Made by a program: the position numbers and the translations under genes. Under the pieces are notes generated by a model, which worked only from the letters and a program-made list of their open reading frames with translations, was not told the origin of the DNA and made no database searches. Positions 21,506 through 32,177 of a stretch of 64,000 bases of DNA are shown one piece after another. Origin of the DNA: Xanthostigma xanthostigma. Lineage: Eukaryota; Arthropoda; Insecta; Raphidioptera; Raphidiidae. Each line of letters opens with the position of its first letter. The stretch's first letter is position 1. The DNA is taken from contig OY754465.1 of NCBI GenBank assembly GCA_963575645.1, forward strand, positions 38,590,401-38,654,400, in the 5' to 3' direction.

Positions 21506-22641
21506 AGCTTACCCGGCGAACTTCGTACCGCCTAACAGTCTAACAGTCAATGAATGTCGTGTTAACTTTTAGCTAAACTTACTTTAGGATTTTATTTACT
21601 TATAAAATGAATAAAAAAAATTTATTAAGTTCAATAGTTTCACCCGGATGCGATATATAACGTATATTTTGTGTTATTGGAAAATTCTGCAAAATTGATG
21701 GTAACAATTTACTAAATTAACGCTTTGCTTTTGGCTAATTTTAAAACGCAAAAACCACCCCGTTATCGTTGTTTTAAGGAACTCCCCCGAAACGCCAAAA
21801 TTGGAACCGTTAATTTATTAAAATTTTACCAAATTTATTACATAAGAACAATAAATCATTATAAAACGTTCTCATGACATAAATCCCTTTTTGCGCATGC
21901 ACAGATTTTCCCCAAAAAAATTACAAAACTCTTGTTAAAAAAGATAGAATAATGAACCGTTATGAAAAGTGGACCATTATTATATAAAAACAATTTTTAA
22001 CATATACATCTTCTGCGCATGCGCCGACTTTCCCTTAAAAAACGTTTTACAAAACTTTCTTGTAAAATAGAACAAGAAACCATTATTAAAAGTATACATC
22101 ATTATTATATAAAAAAACCCATGATGGCAAATATCTCTTCTGCGCATGCGCGAATTTTTCCCAAAAAAATTTTACAAAACTCGCAAAAATAGATAGTATA
22201 ATAAACCGGTATGAAAAATATACCATTATTATATAAAAAACAACCTTATAGTATATCTTCTACGCATGCGCTAATTATCCCCAAAAACAATAGGGCTCTT
22301 TATATTTGCATATCAAACATCCTCCCAAAATTTGGTTTCAATCCGCTCATCCGTGGTGTTAGAAGTGTAAAAAATGTAAAAAATGACGTTTGCATCTGTC
22401 AAAGTATTATGTTCTAATAATTACTTATTCAAATTGTTAATTTAGAAGGCGTTGCATTTCATGAAATACTAATGTCAAAAAATTTAATTACTATGTTAAA
22501 AATAGCAGCCGTTTTCATTTTAAGACTGAACATACGCAATCTTCTAATTTCTATGTTACATTGTGTGGCAGACAAAGACGACCGATTCGCAAATAGTAAC
22601 GTTTTCAAGCTCTTTCAGCTCAAACCTTTTAAAAAAAAAAA
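21506..22641 (+). mobile_element. Older diverged T1-related element with expanded internal modules
   Basis: The stretch begins near ACCCGGCGAACTTCGTACCG, the same boundary motif as at 6068. It later shows clear homology to the T1 interior (TTTGCATATCAAACATCCTC, GAAGGCGTTGCATTTCA, GCAGCCGTTTTCAT) with many substitutions. It is interrupted at 22641 by the much fresher compact copy 4. No transposase frame survives. Confidence 0.5.
21870..22290 (+). repeat. ~120-127-bp tandem modules
   Basis: A module marked by GCGCATGC plus a CCCC-rich word and an ATTATTATATAAAA stretch repeats with GCGCATGC or variants at 21893, 22015, 22142 and 22262, giving spacings of 122, 127 and 120 bp. Copy 1 of T1 has one such module, copy 3 two, the compact copies none. 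Confidence 0.65.
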
Positions 22642-23326
22642 TTGGTTGTCTGTAAAGTCGGTTTACGGACGATAGTTTTACGTGATAACGTATTCCGTTA
22701 TACATAACCTAAACCTCCCAAAATTTGGTTTCAATCCGCTTATCCTTGGTGTCGGAATGATAAGAAATGTCAAAAGTGACGTCTGCAACTTACAAAGTAT
22801 TATGTTCTAATAATAATTAGTTATTCCAATACTTAACTTAGAAGGCGTTGCAATTCTCAAAATACTAATGTCAAAAAATTGAATTAAACATTAGAAATGC
22901 AGCCGTTTTCATGTTAAGACAAGACATACGTTTGCTTCTAATTTCCATGTACGGCAAACAAAGACAACCGACCGCGTCGCGCCATGCATTAGACAACATT
23001 GCATTTATACAGCTATTTTTCTATATAAATTTGTATAAAATATTTTTCTATATAAATTTGTATAAAAAAACTGTTTAGGCAAATTCTGTTATGCGAAATC
23101 TATGTAAAATGTTCTCCTCTTTCGTTTAAGACTGGTTTCAAACCGATCTGATTTAAATTGAGCGAGAAATTAGCAAAAAGCACGCACAGGGTCAGGCGGA
23201 ACGTTACGCGTTAGGAACGTTAGGAACGTTAGGAACGTTACGTTACACTTTTTCGTACATGCAGTCGGTGTTTTATCAATTTATAAGATTGGTGATTCAT
23301 CAATTTATAAGACGTTATCACGTCAA
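22642..23326 (+). mobile_element. Element family T1, compact copy 4
   Basis: A 685-bp copy with both ends intact and the same internal junction as the nested copy at 19468-20132. It carries a local duplication of ATTTTTCTATATAAATTTGT near 23013-23063. It is inserted in the older related element. Confidence 0.7.
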
Positions 23327-23894
23327 TAAGAGCTTAAAAAAATTAGTTAACATCAGCTTATAGCTCTTGAAAAAAATTTACAAAATAGTTTTTTGTTGAA
23401 TTTGATAGCTCAAAAACTAAGCGAGTTATCACAGTTTCCACTCTCGAGTAAGTCGAAAAGTATTGACTTTAAGTAAAAACTTTAAAAAGCTGCTTAGAAT
23501 TACTCAATCTGTCCATTCCCATACTTATTTTTAATAAAAAAAATTTTATCCTCGAGAAGGGGTGGCGTCTACCCCCAGGGTAAAAGCAACCCTTGGCACA
23601 TTGACAACTTTGAAGTAGAGGGTAAGTAGAACCTACAGCCAATTGTTGGTGCTAATCGGTTCTGTTTGGTAGAATTGCTAGGGAACCATGCACTGACTGG
23701 GCTAAAACCATAGATTAGATACTTTATAGATATTCCACTTGACGTTCAAGGTTAAATTTTACATTTTAGCTCTGACTTAGGTCACCACTGCAAATGGCGC
23801 TGCTGAGGCTATTCTGGCAGTACCGGGAAATTCAAAATGTTTATTATAGTTATAGGAAGATTGAAACTGGCAGTTTTTTTTTTGAAATTTTGAT
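23327..23894. other. Non-coding DNA
   Basis: A GC-richer phrase at 23560-23600 (GGGGTGGCGTCTACCCCCAG) looks repeat-derived. I see no gene. Confidence 0.3.
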
Positions 23895-24053
23895 TTATTT
23901 ATACAAAATTTTTATTTTATTTACAGATATAGGTATTTCTAACTGAATATTATCATTGGCAAATCTTACATCTAATCCTCTTAAATATAAGTCCTTATGC
24001 AAAATAATCTTACTTTGAAATTTCCCACAGTTCGGCACACAACAGTGATCCAT
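23895..24053 (-). pseudogene. Possible THAP-type zinc-finger fragment
   Basis: From an internal methionine at 24053 the minus-strand frame reads MDHCCVPNCGKFQSKIILHK and continues about 30 residues to a stop. A C-x2-4-C pair right after the start, followed 9-10 residues later by LH in a basic context, is how THAP domains begin in P-element-like transposases and related proteins. The downstream tryptophan, the C-x2-H pair and the rest of the domain are absent, so at best this is a short relic. It lies 45 bp outside a 1.18-kb inverted repeat, which could be the remains of the same element. It may also be coincidence. Confidence 0.2.
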
Positions 24054-24098
24054 TTTTATTTGAAATAATATAAAATATTTTTTTATAAAGTCACTATT

Positions 24099-25277
24099 TA
24101 GTCGCGTCAATGAATACATCAAATAGGCAAAACTTCGAACTTCGCAGAAACAGCTCCGATTTTGATGACTTTTTTTATAAATTTAGTTTTTTTATATTAT
24201 TGAAAATCAGAAACATTTTGGGGCGGGGATGAATTATTTATATTGTTTAAGGGGCTAGGGGCAGTCAGAAGCATGAAAAAATAAAAAAAAAAAATTTCGA
24301 CAAAATTTAATTTATTTTATAAAGCTAATAATATTTCAACTTGACCACTAAATTTTCAAAAAAAAAAATTTTGGTCAAAGTTATAGCCATCTGTTGGACC
24401 CCTCTCACAAGTAGGTAATGCTTTGCGGTGACCATCATAATAACTTTGTGCTGGTTCATCCAAAATCGATAAAACAAAGAAAAGTCTTTAGTTTAATAGT
24501 AAATCTAGGACTTAGTTGAAGATTTTTTTTTTGAAAATTATTAAAATGGCGGCATCTAAAAGCTTACATCCGAATTTATAAAAGCCGAAGTTTTCAACCA
24601 AAACAAAAATCCTTTGATCAAGTCCTTGTTTTTCATGCCTCGAAACTATGTTTTCGAAGTCTGTGACCACTGAAATTAAAGAACCACCTAATTGATGTAT
24701 TTAAATGAAATTGTTGCAGCTTATTGGAGGCATGAAAAACAAGGACTTGATCAAAGGATTTTTGTTTTGGTTGAAAACTTCGGCTTTTATAACAATCTGT
24801 TCTTGCAAATTCGGGTGTAAGCTTTTAGATGCCGCCATTTTATTAGTTTCCAAAAAAAAATCTTCGACTAAGTCCTAGATTTACTATTAAACTAGAGACT
24901 TTTCTTCGTTTTATCGATTTTGGATGAACCAGCACAAAGTTATGATGGTCACCGCAAAGCATTACCTACTTGTGAGAGGGGTCCAACAGATGGCTATAAC
25001 TTTGACCAAATTTTTTTTTTTTTGAAAATTTAGTGAAGTCAAGTTGAAATATTATTAGTTGTATAAAATAAATTAAATTTTGTCGAAATATTTTTTTTTT
25101 AATTTTTTCAGGCCTCTGACTGCCCCTAGCCCATTAAACAATATAAATAATTCGTTCCCTGCCCCAAAATGTTTCTGATTTTCAATAATATAAAAATACT
25201 AAATTTATAAAAAAATATCATCAAAATCGGAGCTGTTTCTGCGAAGTTCGAAGTAAAAGGCTTCGTTGATGCGACTA
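24099..25277. repeat. Giant 1.18-kb inverted repeat
   Basis: The left arm starts TAGTCGCGTCAATGAA and the right arm ends TTGATGCGACTA. The arms (about 24099-24641 and 24728-25277) match over roughly 540 bp with scattered substitutions and small indels. Matched stretches include TTGATCAAGTCCTTGTTTTT against its complement near 24740, and CAGCTCCGATTTTGATGA against TCATCAAAATCGGAGCTG near 25210. The spacer is about 86 bp. No gene lies inside. Confidence 0.8.
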
Positions 25278-26399
25278 ATTAATTAATGACAGCTCGTGAA
25301 CTCTAGATTGTTTTTTCAAAACATAAACGTTTTTAAGGCTACAAAAAATAAAATTCGATCGCTGCGCCTTGCCGTGACCTCGGACAGAGTTAGATTAGAA
25401 ATTCTAATAGAAGTATACTGAGTGAACATTGCCTGGCTAAAACCTTAATATAATCAGAGGGAGATTTACATGAAAAGTCTGTAATGACAGTTAATGCCAC
25501 GTATTTTCTATATTTTTATTTTGAAATATTGAATTTTATGTGTGCTACTGGTTTCTAGTTCAAAATAACTTTTAAACTAAAAATGTTTATGAAAAGCTAG
25601 ATATTACAGCAGTTTGCACTTGAAATGTTACGGCGTTTTACTTTTATAGTCACATCCAAATATCTAGCGAAAATAACAGAATGTCACTAAATTCTATGTT
25701 AAATATTCATTAAATAGTATTTTACGTATCTAGAACGTAAATGCAGCTATAATTTTACAAGTTGTGGCATTATGGAAAACGAGCGTCAACGAATTTTAAC
25801 AGTTGCGCGAGTCATAATGTAATAGCATTACGTTTAAGATACATATTATAGTACAGTTCTTGTACGTACCTCTTATGAAATAGATGATTTTCACATCATA
25901 AGTATATTTTTAATATTTTTGACAGCTGTATGTGTAACTGTTTGCAATCTATTTGATTTGTTCACGAAAACTACGCCTACATTGTTCTGTTCCTCCTATA
26001 GTATTAAAAACTGACAAGTCGCTTTTATTGTTTTAATGAAAAGATCATTTTTTTGTGTTAGTTCACAGCACTAGTTTTAAATGGATCATTTTACTATCGA
26101 TATACAGATATGAAAAGAAGTTGTCTTAAAGGTGGGTGTGTCACATTTTGTTTTAGCTTTCTGATTACTGTAAAAAAAAACTCCGGGTCGCAGTGCGAAA
26201 CCCTGCCGACATATAGTGTATTTGCTTTTATAAGCAGTGTGGCTCTATTATATGAACTTAACTTTGTTTTTGGACAAAATAAAAAAAATTACCCCTTAAT
26301 ACAACCCTTAAACCATTTTTTTACTTAATTTAAATACTACATATCAATTCAACATCTGTACCAAATTATATACACTCTTCAGTATGTAAAATCCATATC
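25278..26399. other. Non-coding DNA
   Basis: No supportable gene. A 16-codon ATG frame at about 25772 (MENERQRILTVARVIM) is too short to call. The remainder is AT-rich. Confidence 0.35.
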
Positions 26400-26687
26400 A
26401 GAAACTTGTGTTTTCATAAAATTTGTAAGTCCGGTCCTGTCGGGCCGATTTTATTAAAATTTAAGCAGCACATTTTAATAATTACTAAAGGGTTAAATTT
26501 CAAATTTGAAACTGTTCCGAAAATTTTTTCGGTATTTTTGGGCCCGAAAACTTTTTTCAACCCCTAAATACCACCCTTAACATGGCCCGATTGGGCCCAT
26601 TTTAAATAGGCTTCGTGCGATGATGGATTTCAACATGTGGTCCAAATTTCGTTAAAATCAATTAACTCCTTCGAAAGTTATAGCCCG

Positions 26688-26690
<3 letters not shown>
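26400..26690. repeat. Retroposon-tail-like segment
   Basis: A GC-richer segment ends in AATTTCGTTAAAATCAATTA, then CTCCTTCGAAAGTTATAGCC, then CGCAC, and runs straight into an (AT)n tract. This layout, a conserved tail followed by a simple repeat, is typical of non-LTR derived insertions in insects. Confidence 0.4.

Positions 26691-26767
<77 letters not shown>
26691..26767. repeat. (AT)n microsatellite
   Basis: About 38 uninterrupted AT dinucleotides, followed by a short imperfect extension. It lies directly at the end of a retroposon-like tail. Confidence 0.95.
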
Positions 26768-26771
<4 letters not shown>

Positions 26772-27525
26772 TATAGATATGTTTTCTATACAAGGTGAGA
26801 TCATTTGGTGATAAATGCTATACAAATGGAGATCCGTTTTGACAAGCCGAGATCCGAATCGGATCTCGTTGTGTTTCTATGTGTATATCAATTTTTTTCG
26901 GTTAATATGGGTGTGGGGAATGCGCAGTTAAATTTTAGTCCGGATCTCCATTTTCCCATTTTTATCAATTTTTATACACGAGTAGTTCAACCAAACGCAC
27001 TAGTGAGGTCACTGCTGTGCCAAACTTGTATATAACATTTCGTGCACAACCTGAGATCCTGTATAATCGGCAACACTGCGTCGCATATTTTCATACACAC
27101 AGACGCCTTTATTTATTTTATGTTATATCATCTAAGTTTGTTTCGGAGCTCAAGCCTCAAACCGAGTGAATAAAATTCATAACTTTGGAATTTTGTAACA
27201 TTGCATTTTATAATGATCATGTTAATGAGTAAAACCGTCGGAATAGGTAAGCGTAAGATTAAAGGCTAGCGGTTAAATATAATTGATTTATCTACATATT
27301 ATATGAGTATTTGAAAAAAAAGTTGAGCATGCTATGATATTCAAATTGAAGTAAAAAAAAATAGATAATCAATATTTCTACAATAATTTCTTTTAGTTGT
27401 TCGTTTATTTATAATAAAGGAGTAATGGCTTGAGGCAGGAAGCAAACAGTGTAGATATTTCCAGAAAAAAAAAATAAAAAAAATATTATCATAAGTTTTT
27501 ATTAAACTGAAACTGTACTTATTAC
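26768..27525. other. Non-coding DNA
   Basis: A short palindrome GAGATCCGAATCGGATCTC sits at 26850-26868, in a region with several GGATCTC-type words. No gene is seen. Confidence 0.35.
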
Positions 27526-27695
27526 AATAAATAAAATTATCGACCAATTTTTCAGACAAATATATTAACAAAAAATAATAATTAATACATTGACGTTTCG
27601 GTATTAATTGAAATTTTTTGTTAATATATTTGTCTGAAAAATTAGTCGATAGTTTTATTTATTGAAGAATTCTAATCAGACATTAATCAAAGATT
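27526..27695. mobile_element. Small palindromic MITE-like repeat (copy B)
   Basis: Arms of about 50 bp (27526-27576 and 27612-27662), built on AATTTTTCAGACAAATATAT and its complement, flank a 35-bp loop. The adjoining TTCTAATCAGACATTAATCA matches copy A near 6700 in reverse orientation. It lies just downstream (minus-strand sense) of the terminal exon at 27733-27928. Confidence 0.55.
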
Positions 27696-27727
27696 TATAC
27701 TTATTACATATTTTTTAATTTAATACT

Positions 27728-27733
27728 TTTATT
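27728..27733 (-). terminator. Poly(A) signal of the broken gene
   Basis: AATAAA on the minus strand lies directly at the second stop codon of the terminal exon. Another AATAAA lies about 70 bp further on, in the MITE-like repeat. Confidence 0.4.
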
Positions 27734-27928
27734 TATACCCAGTTCTTGTCCTTAAATAAATCTGGATATTTTTCCCGTAATTTTAGACATTCTGCTTTTT
27801 TGGGAGAGTTTTTTTTATATGAGTTTTGAAAAATTGTAACATTTTAGATTTTTGCTGTTTATTCCATGATCCAAGGCAATTTTTTTTGTCTGTGTTTACT
27901 TTACTCTTCTCCTTTTTGCGTGGTGTTT
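27733..27928 (-). pseudogene. Terminal exon with C-terminal W..F..HI..P.K.EC..W motif, broken
   Basis: An acceptor (pyrimidine-rich tract, TTTTTTACAG; AG at 27930-27929) opens a lysine-rich frame from TPRKKEKSK to SWNKQQKSKMLQFFKTHIKK, which then hits a stop at 27785-27783. One frame over, the sequence carries on as KKAECLKLREKYPDLFKDKN plus WV and a stop at 27735-27733. Together they follow a C-terminal motif I know from many uncharacterised animal proteins, some transposon-linked: W, then FF..HI, P.K.EC, and a final W..IK. The frame change sits at an 8-A run (27809-27816), so it is a true 1-base indel or a sequencing error. Bases after the last stop still read IK, as the family would, so that stop also looks secondary. 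AATAAA overlaps at 27728-27733. Confidence 0.6.
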
Positions 27929-28268
27929 CTGTAAAAAATAAGCGTAAGAAGAATTCGAATTTTCGTATTAATAATACAAAGATTATTAATTTTATTTTAA
28001 CGTGATTTAAGCTGTTCTGTCAAGTTTGCAAGTCTACAGAAATCGCATAACTTCGAGTTCGCGCAATTTGGAGTAGCGTAATTCGGGATATTACAGGGTA
28101 TATAGATTTTAATGGGATTATCTTCAAAAATAGGTCATGTCTGTGACACTCTGTACCTATATCAGAATAAACTTTATGTACCTGTAAGCAATAATTATTT
28201 TTCAAAATTCTAAATTTCAACAGAGATTTATGTGGTTCATGCACTTTCGGTGATCATTCATACGCAAC
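27929..28268 (-). other. Probable 340-bp intron
   Basis: This lies between the donor after 28269 (AAG then GTTGCG) and the acceptor before 27928. Joining the flanking exons keeps frame (one base plus two bases of a split GAA codon). The donor is weak beyond GT. If unspliced, the upstream frame would stop at 28260-28258. Confidence 0.45.
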
Positions 28269-28364
28269 CTTCCTCTGATTCAGAATTAATATCGTTCTGG
28301 GTTTCATACTCGGGGACTACAACAGTATTTGAATCATCTAGTGTACCTCGTTGACTTGGGGCAT
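28269..28364 (-). CDS. Internal exon of the same minus-strand gene or pseudogene
   Basis: A very good acceptor (long pyrimidine-rich tract then TTATCAG, AG at 28366-28365) opens 31 complete codons: APSQRGTLDDSNTVVVPEYE followed by an acidic TQNDINSESEE. The last base joins the next exon to give a further glutamate, then the lysine-rich TPRKKEKSK run. An acidic Ser/Glu stretch followed by a basic run just before the C-terminal motif fits my memory of this protein class. The acceptor is phase 1, so at least one more exon must lie upstream. Upstream on this strand is the satellite, which starts about 90 bp away. The product is unknown. Confidence 0.5.
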
Positions 28365-28455
28365 CTGATAACAGACAGTCAAAAATGAGAAAAAGTGTTA
28401 CGTATGTGATTTTTAATATTTTAATGTTTAAAAAATAGTTTTAATAATAATACGT
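28365..28455. other. Junction between exon and satellite array
   Basis: AT-rich sequence holds the pyrimidine tract of the acceptor at 28366. The satellite begins abruptly after TAATAATAATACGT. I see no target-site duplication or transposon end at the edge. Confidence 0.5.
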
Positions 28456-29559
28456 GATCGACCAGAAAATGATCGACCAGAAAAGTGAACGACCAGAAAA
28501 TGATCGACCAGAAAAGTGAACGACCAGAAAATGATCGACCAGAAAAGTGAACGACCAGAAAATGTTCGTCCAGAAAAGGGAACGACCAGAAAATGATCGA
28601 CCAGAAAAGGGAACGACCAGAAAATGATCGACCAGAAAAGGGAACGACCAGAAAATGATCGACCAGAAAAGGGAACGACCAGAAAATGATCGACCAGAAA
28701 AGGGAACGACCAGAAAATGATCGACCAGAAAAGGGAACGACCAGAAAATGATCGACCAGAAAAGGGAACGACCAGAAAATGATCGACCAGAAAAGGGAAC
28801 GACCAGAAAATGATCGAACAGAATAGGGAACGACCAGAAAAGAGAACGACCAGAAAAAATGATCGACCAGAAAAGGGAACGACCAGAAAAAATGATCGAC
28901 CAGAAAAGGGAACGACCAGAAAAAATGATCGACCAGAAAAGGGAACGACCAGAAAATGATCGACCAGAAAAGGGAACGACCAGAAAATGATCGACCAGAA
29001 AAGGGAACGACCAGAAAATGATCGACCAGAAAAGGGAACGACCAGAAAATTATCGACCAGAAAATGATCGACCAGAAAAGTGAACGACCAGAAAATGATC
29101 GACCAGAAAAGTGAACGACCAGAAAATGATCGACCAGAAAAGTGAACGACCAGAAAATGTTCGTCCAGAAAAGGGAACGACCAGAAAATGATCGACCAGA
29201 AAAGGGAACGACCAGAAAATGATCGACCAGAAAAGGGAACGACCAGAAAATGATCGACCAGAAAAGGGAACGACCAGAAAATGATCGACCAGAAAAGGGA
29301 ACGACCGGAAAATGATCGACCAGAAAAGGGAACGACCAGAAAATGATCGACCAGAAAAGTGAACGACCAGAAAATGATCGACCAGAAAAGTGAACGACCA
29401 GAAAATGATCGACCAGAAAAGAGAACGACCAGAAAATGATCGACCAGAAAAAGGAACGACCAGAAAATGATCGACCAGAAAAGGGAACGACCAGAAAATG
29501 ATCGACCAGAAAAGGGAACGACCAGAAAATGATCGACCAGAAAAGGGAACGACCAGAAA

Positions 29560-30680
29560 ATGATCGGCCAGAAAAGGGAACGACCAGAAAATGATCGACC
29601 AGAAAAGGGAACGACCAGAAAATGATCGACCAGAAAAGGGAACGACCAGAAAATGATCGACCAGAAAAGGGAACGACCAGAAAATGATCGACCAGAAAAG
29701 GGAACGACCAGAAAAGGGAACGACCAGAAAATGATCGACCAGAAAAGGAAACGACCAGAAAATGATCGACCAGAAAAGGGAACGACCAGAAAAGGGAACG
29801 ACCAGAAAATGATCGACCAGAAAAGGGAACGACCAGAAAATGATCGACCAGAAAAGGGAACGACCAGAAAATGATCGACCAGAAAAGGGAACGACCAGAA
29901 AATGATCGACCAGAAAAGGGAACGACCAGAAAATGATCGACCAGAAAAGTGAACGACCAGAAAATGATCGACCAGAAAAGGGAACGACCAGAAAATGATC
30001 GACCAGAAAAGGGAACGACCAGAAAATGATCGACCAGAAAAGGGAACGACCAGAAAATGATCGACCAGAAAATGATCACCCAGAAAAGGGAACGACCAGA
30101 AAATGATCAACCAGAAAAAGGAACGACCAGAAAATGATCGACCAGAAAAGGGAACGACCAGAAAATGATCGACCAGAAAAGGGAACGACCAGAAAATGAT
30201 CGACCAGAAAAGGGAACGACCAGAAAATGATCGACCAGAAAATGATCGACCAGAAAAGTGAACGACCAGAAAATGTTCGACCAGAAAAGGGAACGACCAG
30301 AAAATGTTCGACCAGAAAAGGAAACGACCAGAAAATGATGGACCAGAAAAGGGAACGACCAGAAAATGATCGACCAGAAAAGGGAACGACCAGAAAATGA
30401 TCGACCATAAAAGGGAACGACCAGAAAATGATCGACCAGAAAAGGGAACGACCAGAAAATGATCGAACAGAAAAGGGAACGACCAGAAAATGATCGACCA
30501 GAAAAGGGAATGACCAGAAAATGATCGACCAGAAAAGGGAACGACCAGAAAATGATCGACCAGAAAAGGGAACGACCAGAAAATGATCGACCAGAAAAGT
30601 GAACGACCAGAAAATGATCGACCAGAAAAGGGAACGACCAGAAAATGATCGACCAGAAAAGGGAACGACCAGAAAATGAT
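29560..30680. repeat. Higher-order block, copy 1 (offset 2618 bp)
   Basis: Rare variants recur 2618 bp downstream in the same order: GATCGGCC (29563/32181), GATGGACC (30338/32956), GACCATAAAAGG (30403/33021), GATCGAACAG (30461/33079), GGGAATGACC (30507/33125) and the GTGAAC unit at 30599/33217. Upstream of this block the offset changes by 93 bp (three units) and downstream by about 15 bp (one half-unit), marking later indels. Confidence 0.7.
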
Positions 30681-32177
30681 CGACCAAAAAATGATCGACC
30701 AGAAAAGGGAACGACCAGAAAATGATCGACCAGAAAAGGGAACGACCAGAAAATGATCACCTGGAAAAGGGAACGACCAGAAAATGATCGACCAGAAAAA
30801 GGAACGACCAGAAAATGATCGACCAGAAAAGGGAACGACCAGAAAATGATCGACCAGAAAAGGGAACGACCAGAAAATGATCGACCAGAAAAGGGAACGA
30901 CCAGAAAATGATCGACCAGAAAATGATCGACCAGAAAAGTGAACGACCAGAAAATGTTCGACCAGAAAAGGGAACGACCAGAAAATGTTCGACCAGAAAA
31001 GGAAACGACCAGAAAATGATCGACCAGAAAAGGGAACGACCAGAAAATGATCGACCAGAAAAGGGAACGACCAGAAAATGATCGACCATAAAAGGGAACG
31101 ACCAGAAAATGATCGACCAGAAAAGGGAACGACCAGAAAATGATCGAACAGAAAAGGGAACGACCAGAAAATGATCGACCAGAAAAGGGAACGACCAGAA
31201 AATGATCGACCAGAAAAGGGAACGACCAGAAAATGATCGACCAGAAAAGTGAACGACCAGAAAATGTTCGACCAGAAAAGGGAACGACCAGAAAATGTTC
31301 GACCAGAAAAGGAAACGACCAGAAAATGATGGACCAGAAAAGGGAACGACCAGAAAATGATCGACCAGAAAAGGGAACGACCAGAAAATGATCGACCATA
31401 AAAGGGAACGACCAGAAAATGATCGACCAGAAAAGGGAACGACCAGAAAATGATCGAACAGAAAAGGGAACGACCAGAAAATGATCGACCAGAAAAGGGA
31501 ATGACCAGAAAATGATCGACCAGAAAAGGGAACGACCAGAAAATGATCGACCAGAAAAGTGAACGACCAGAAAATGATCGACCAGAAAAGGGAACGACCA
31601 GAAAATGATCGACCAGAAAAGGGAACGACCAGAAAATGATCGACCAAAAAATGATCGACCAGAAAAGGGAACGACCAGAAAATGATCGACCAGAAAAGGG
31701 AACGACCAGAAAATGATCGACCAGAAAAGGGAACGACCAGAAAATGATCGACCAGAAAAGGGAACGACCAGAAAATGATCGACCAGAAAAGGGAACGACC
31801 AGAAAATGATCGACCAGAAAAGGGAACGACCGGAAAATGATCGACCAGAAAAGGTAACGACCAGAAAATGATCGACCAGAAAAGGGAACGACCAGAAAAT
31901 GATCGACCAGAAAAGGGAACGACCAGAAAATGATCGACCAAAAAAGGGAACGACCAGAAAATGATCGACCAGAAAAGTGAACGACCAGAAAATGATCGAC
32001 CAGAAAAGTGAACGACCAGAAAATGATCGACCAGAAAAGAGAACGACCAGAAAATGATCGACCAGAAAAAGGAACGACCAGAAAATGATCGACCAGAAAA
32101 GGGAACGACCAGAAAATGATCGACCAGAAAAGGGAACGACCAGAAAATGATCGACCAGAAAAGGGAACGACCAGAAA

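Noticed and set aside
20068..22675. Open frames of 67-71 codons at 20068, 22211 and 22472
   Set aside because: They lie inside T1 element copies, cross element junctions and show no transposase features.
29653..29874. Plus-strand 73-codon frame repeated at 32271, 34147, 41492, 42826, 48501, 49835, 50890, 51497 and 57854
   Set aside because: These are satellite units where doubled half-B units and a GGAAAC variant shift the TGA out of frame. They are useful only as markers of the higher-order blocks.
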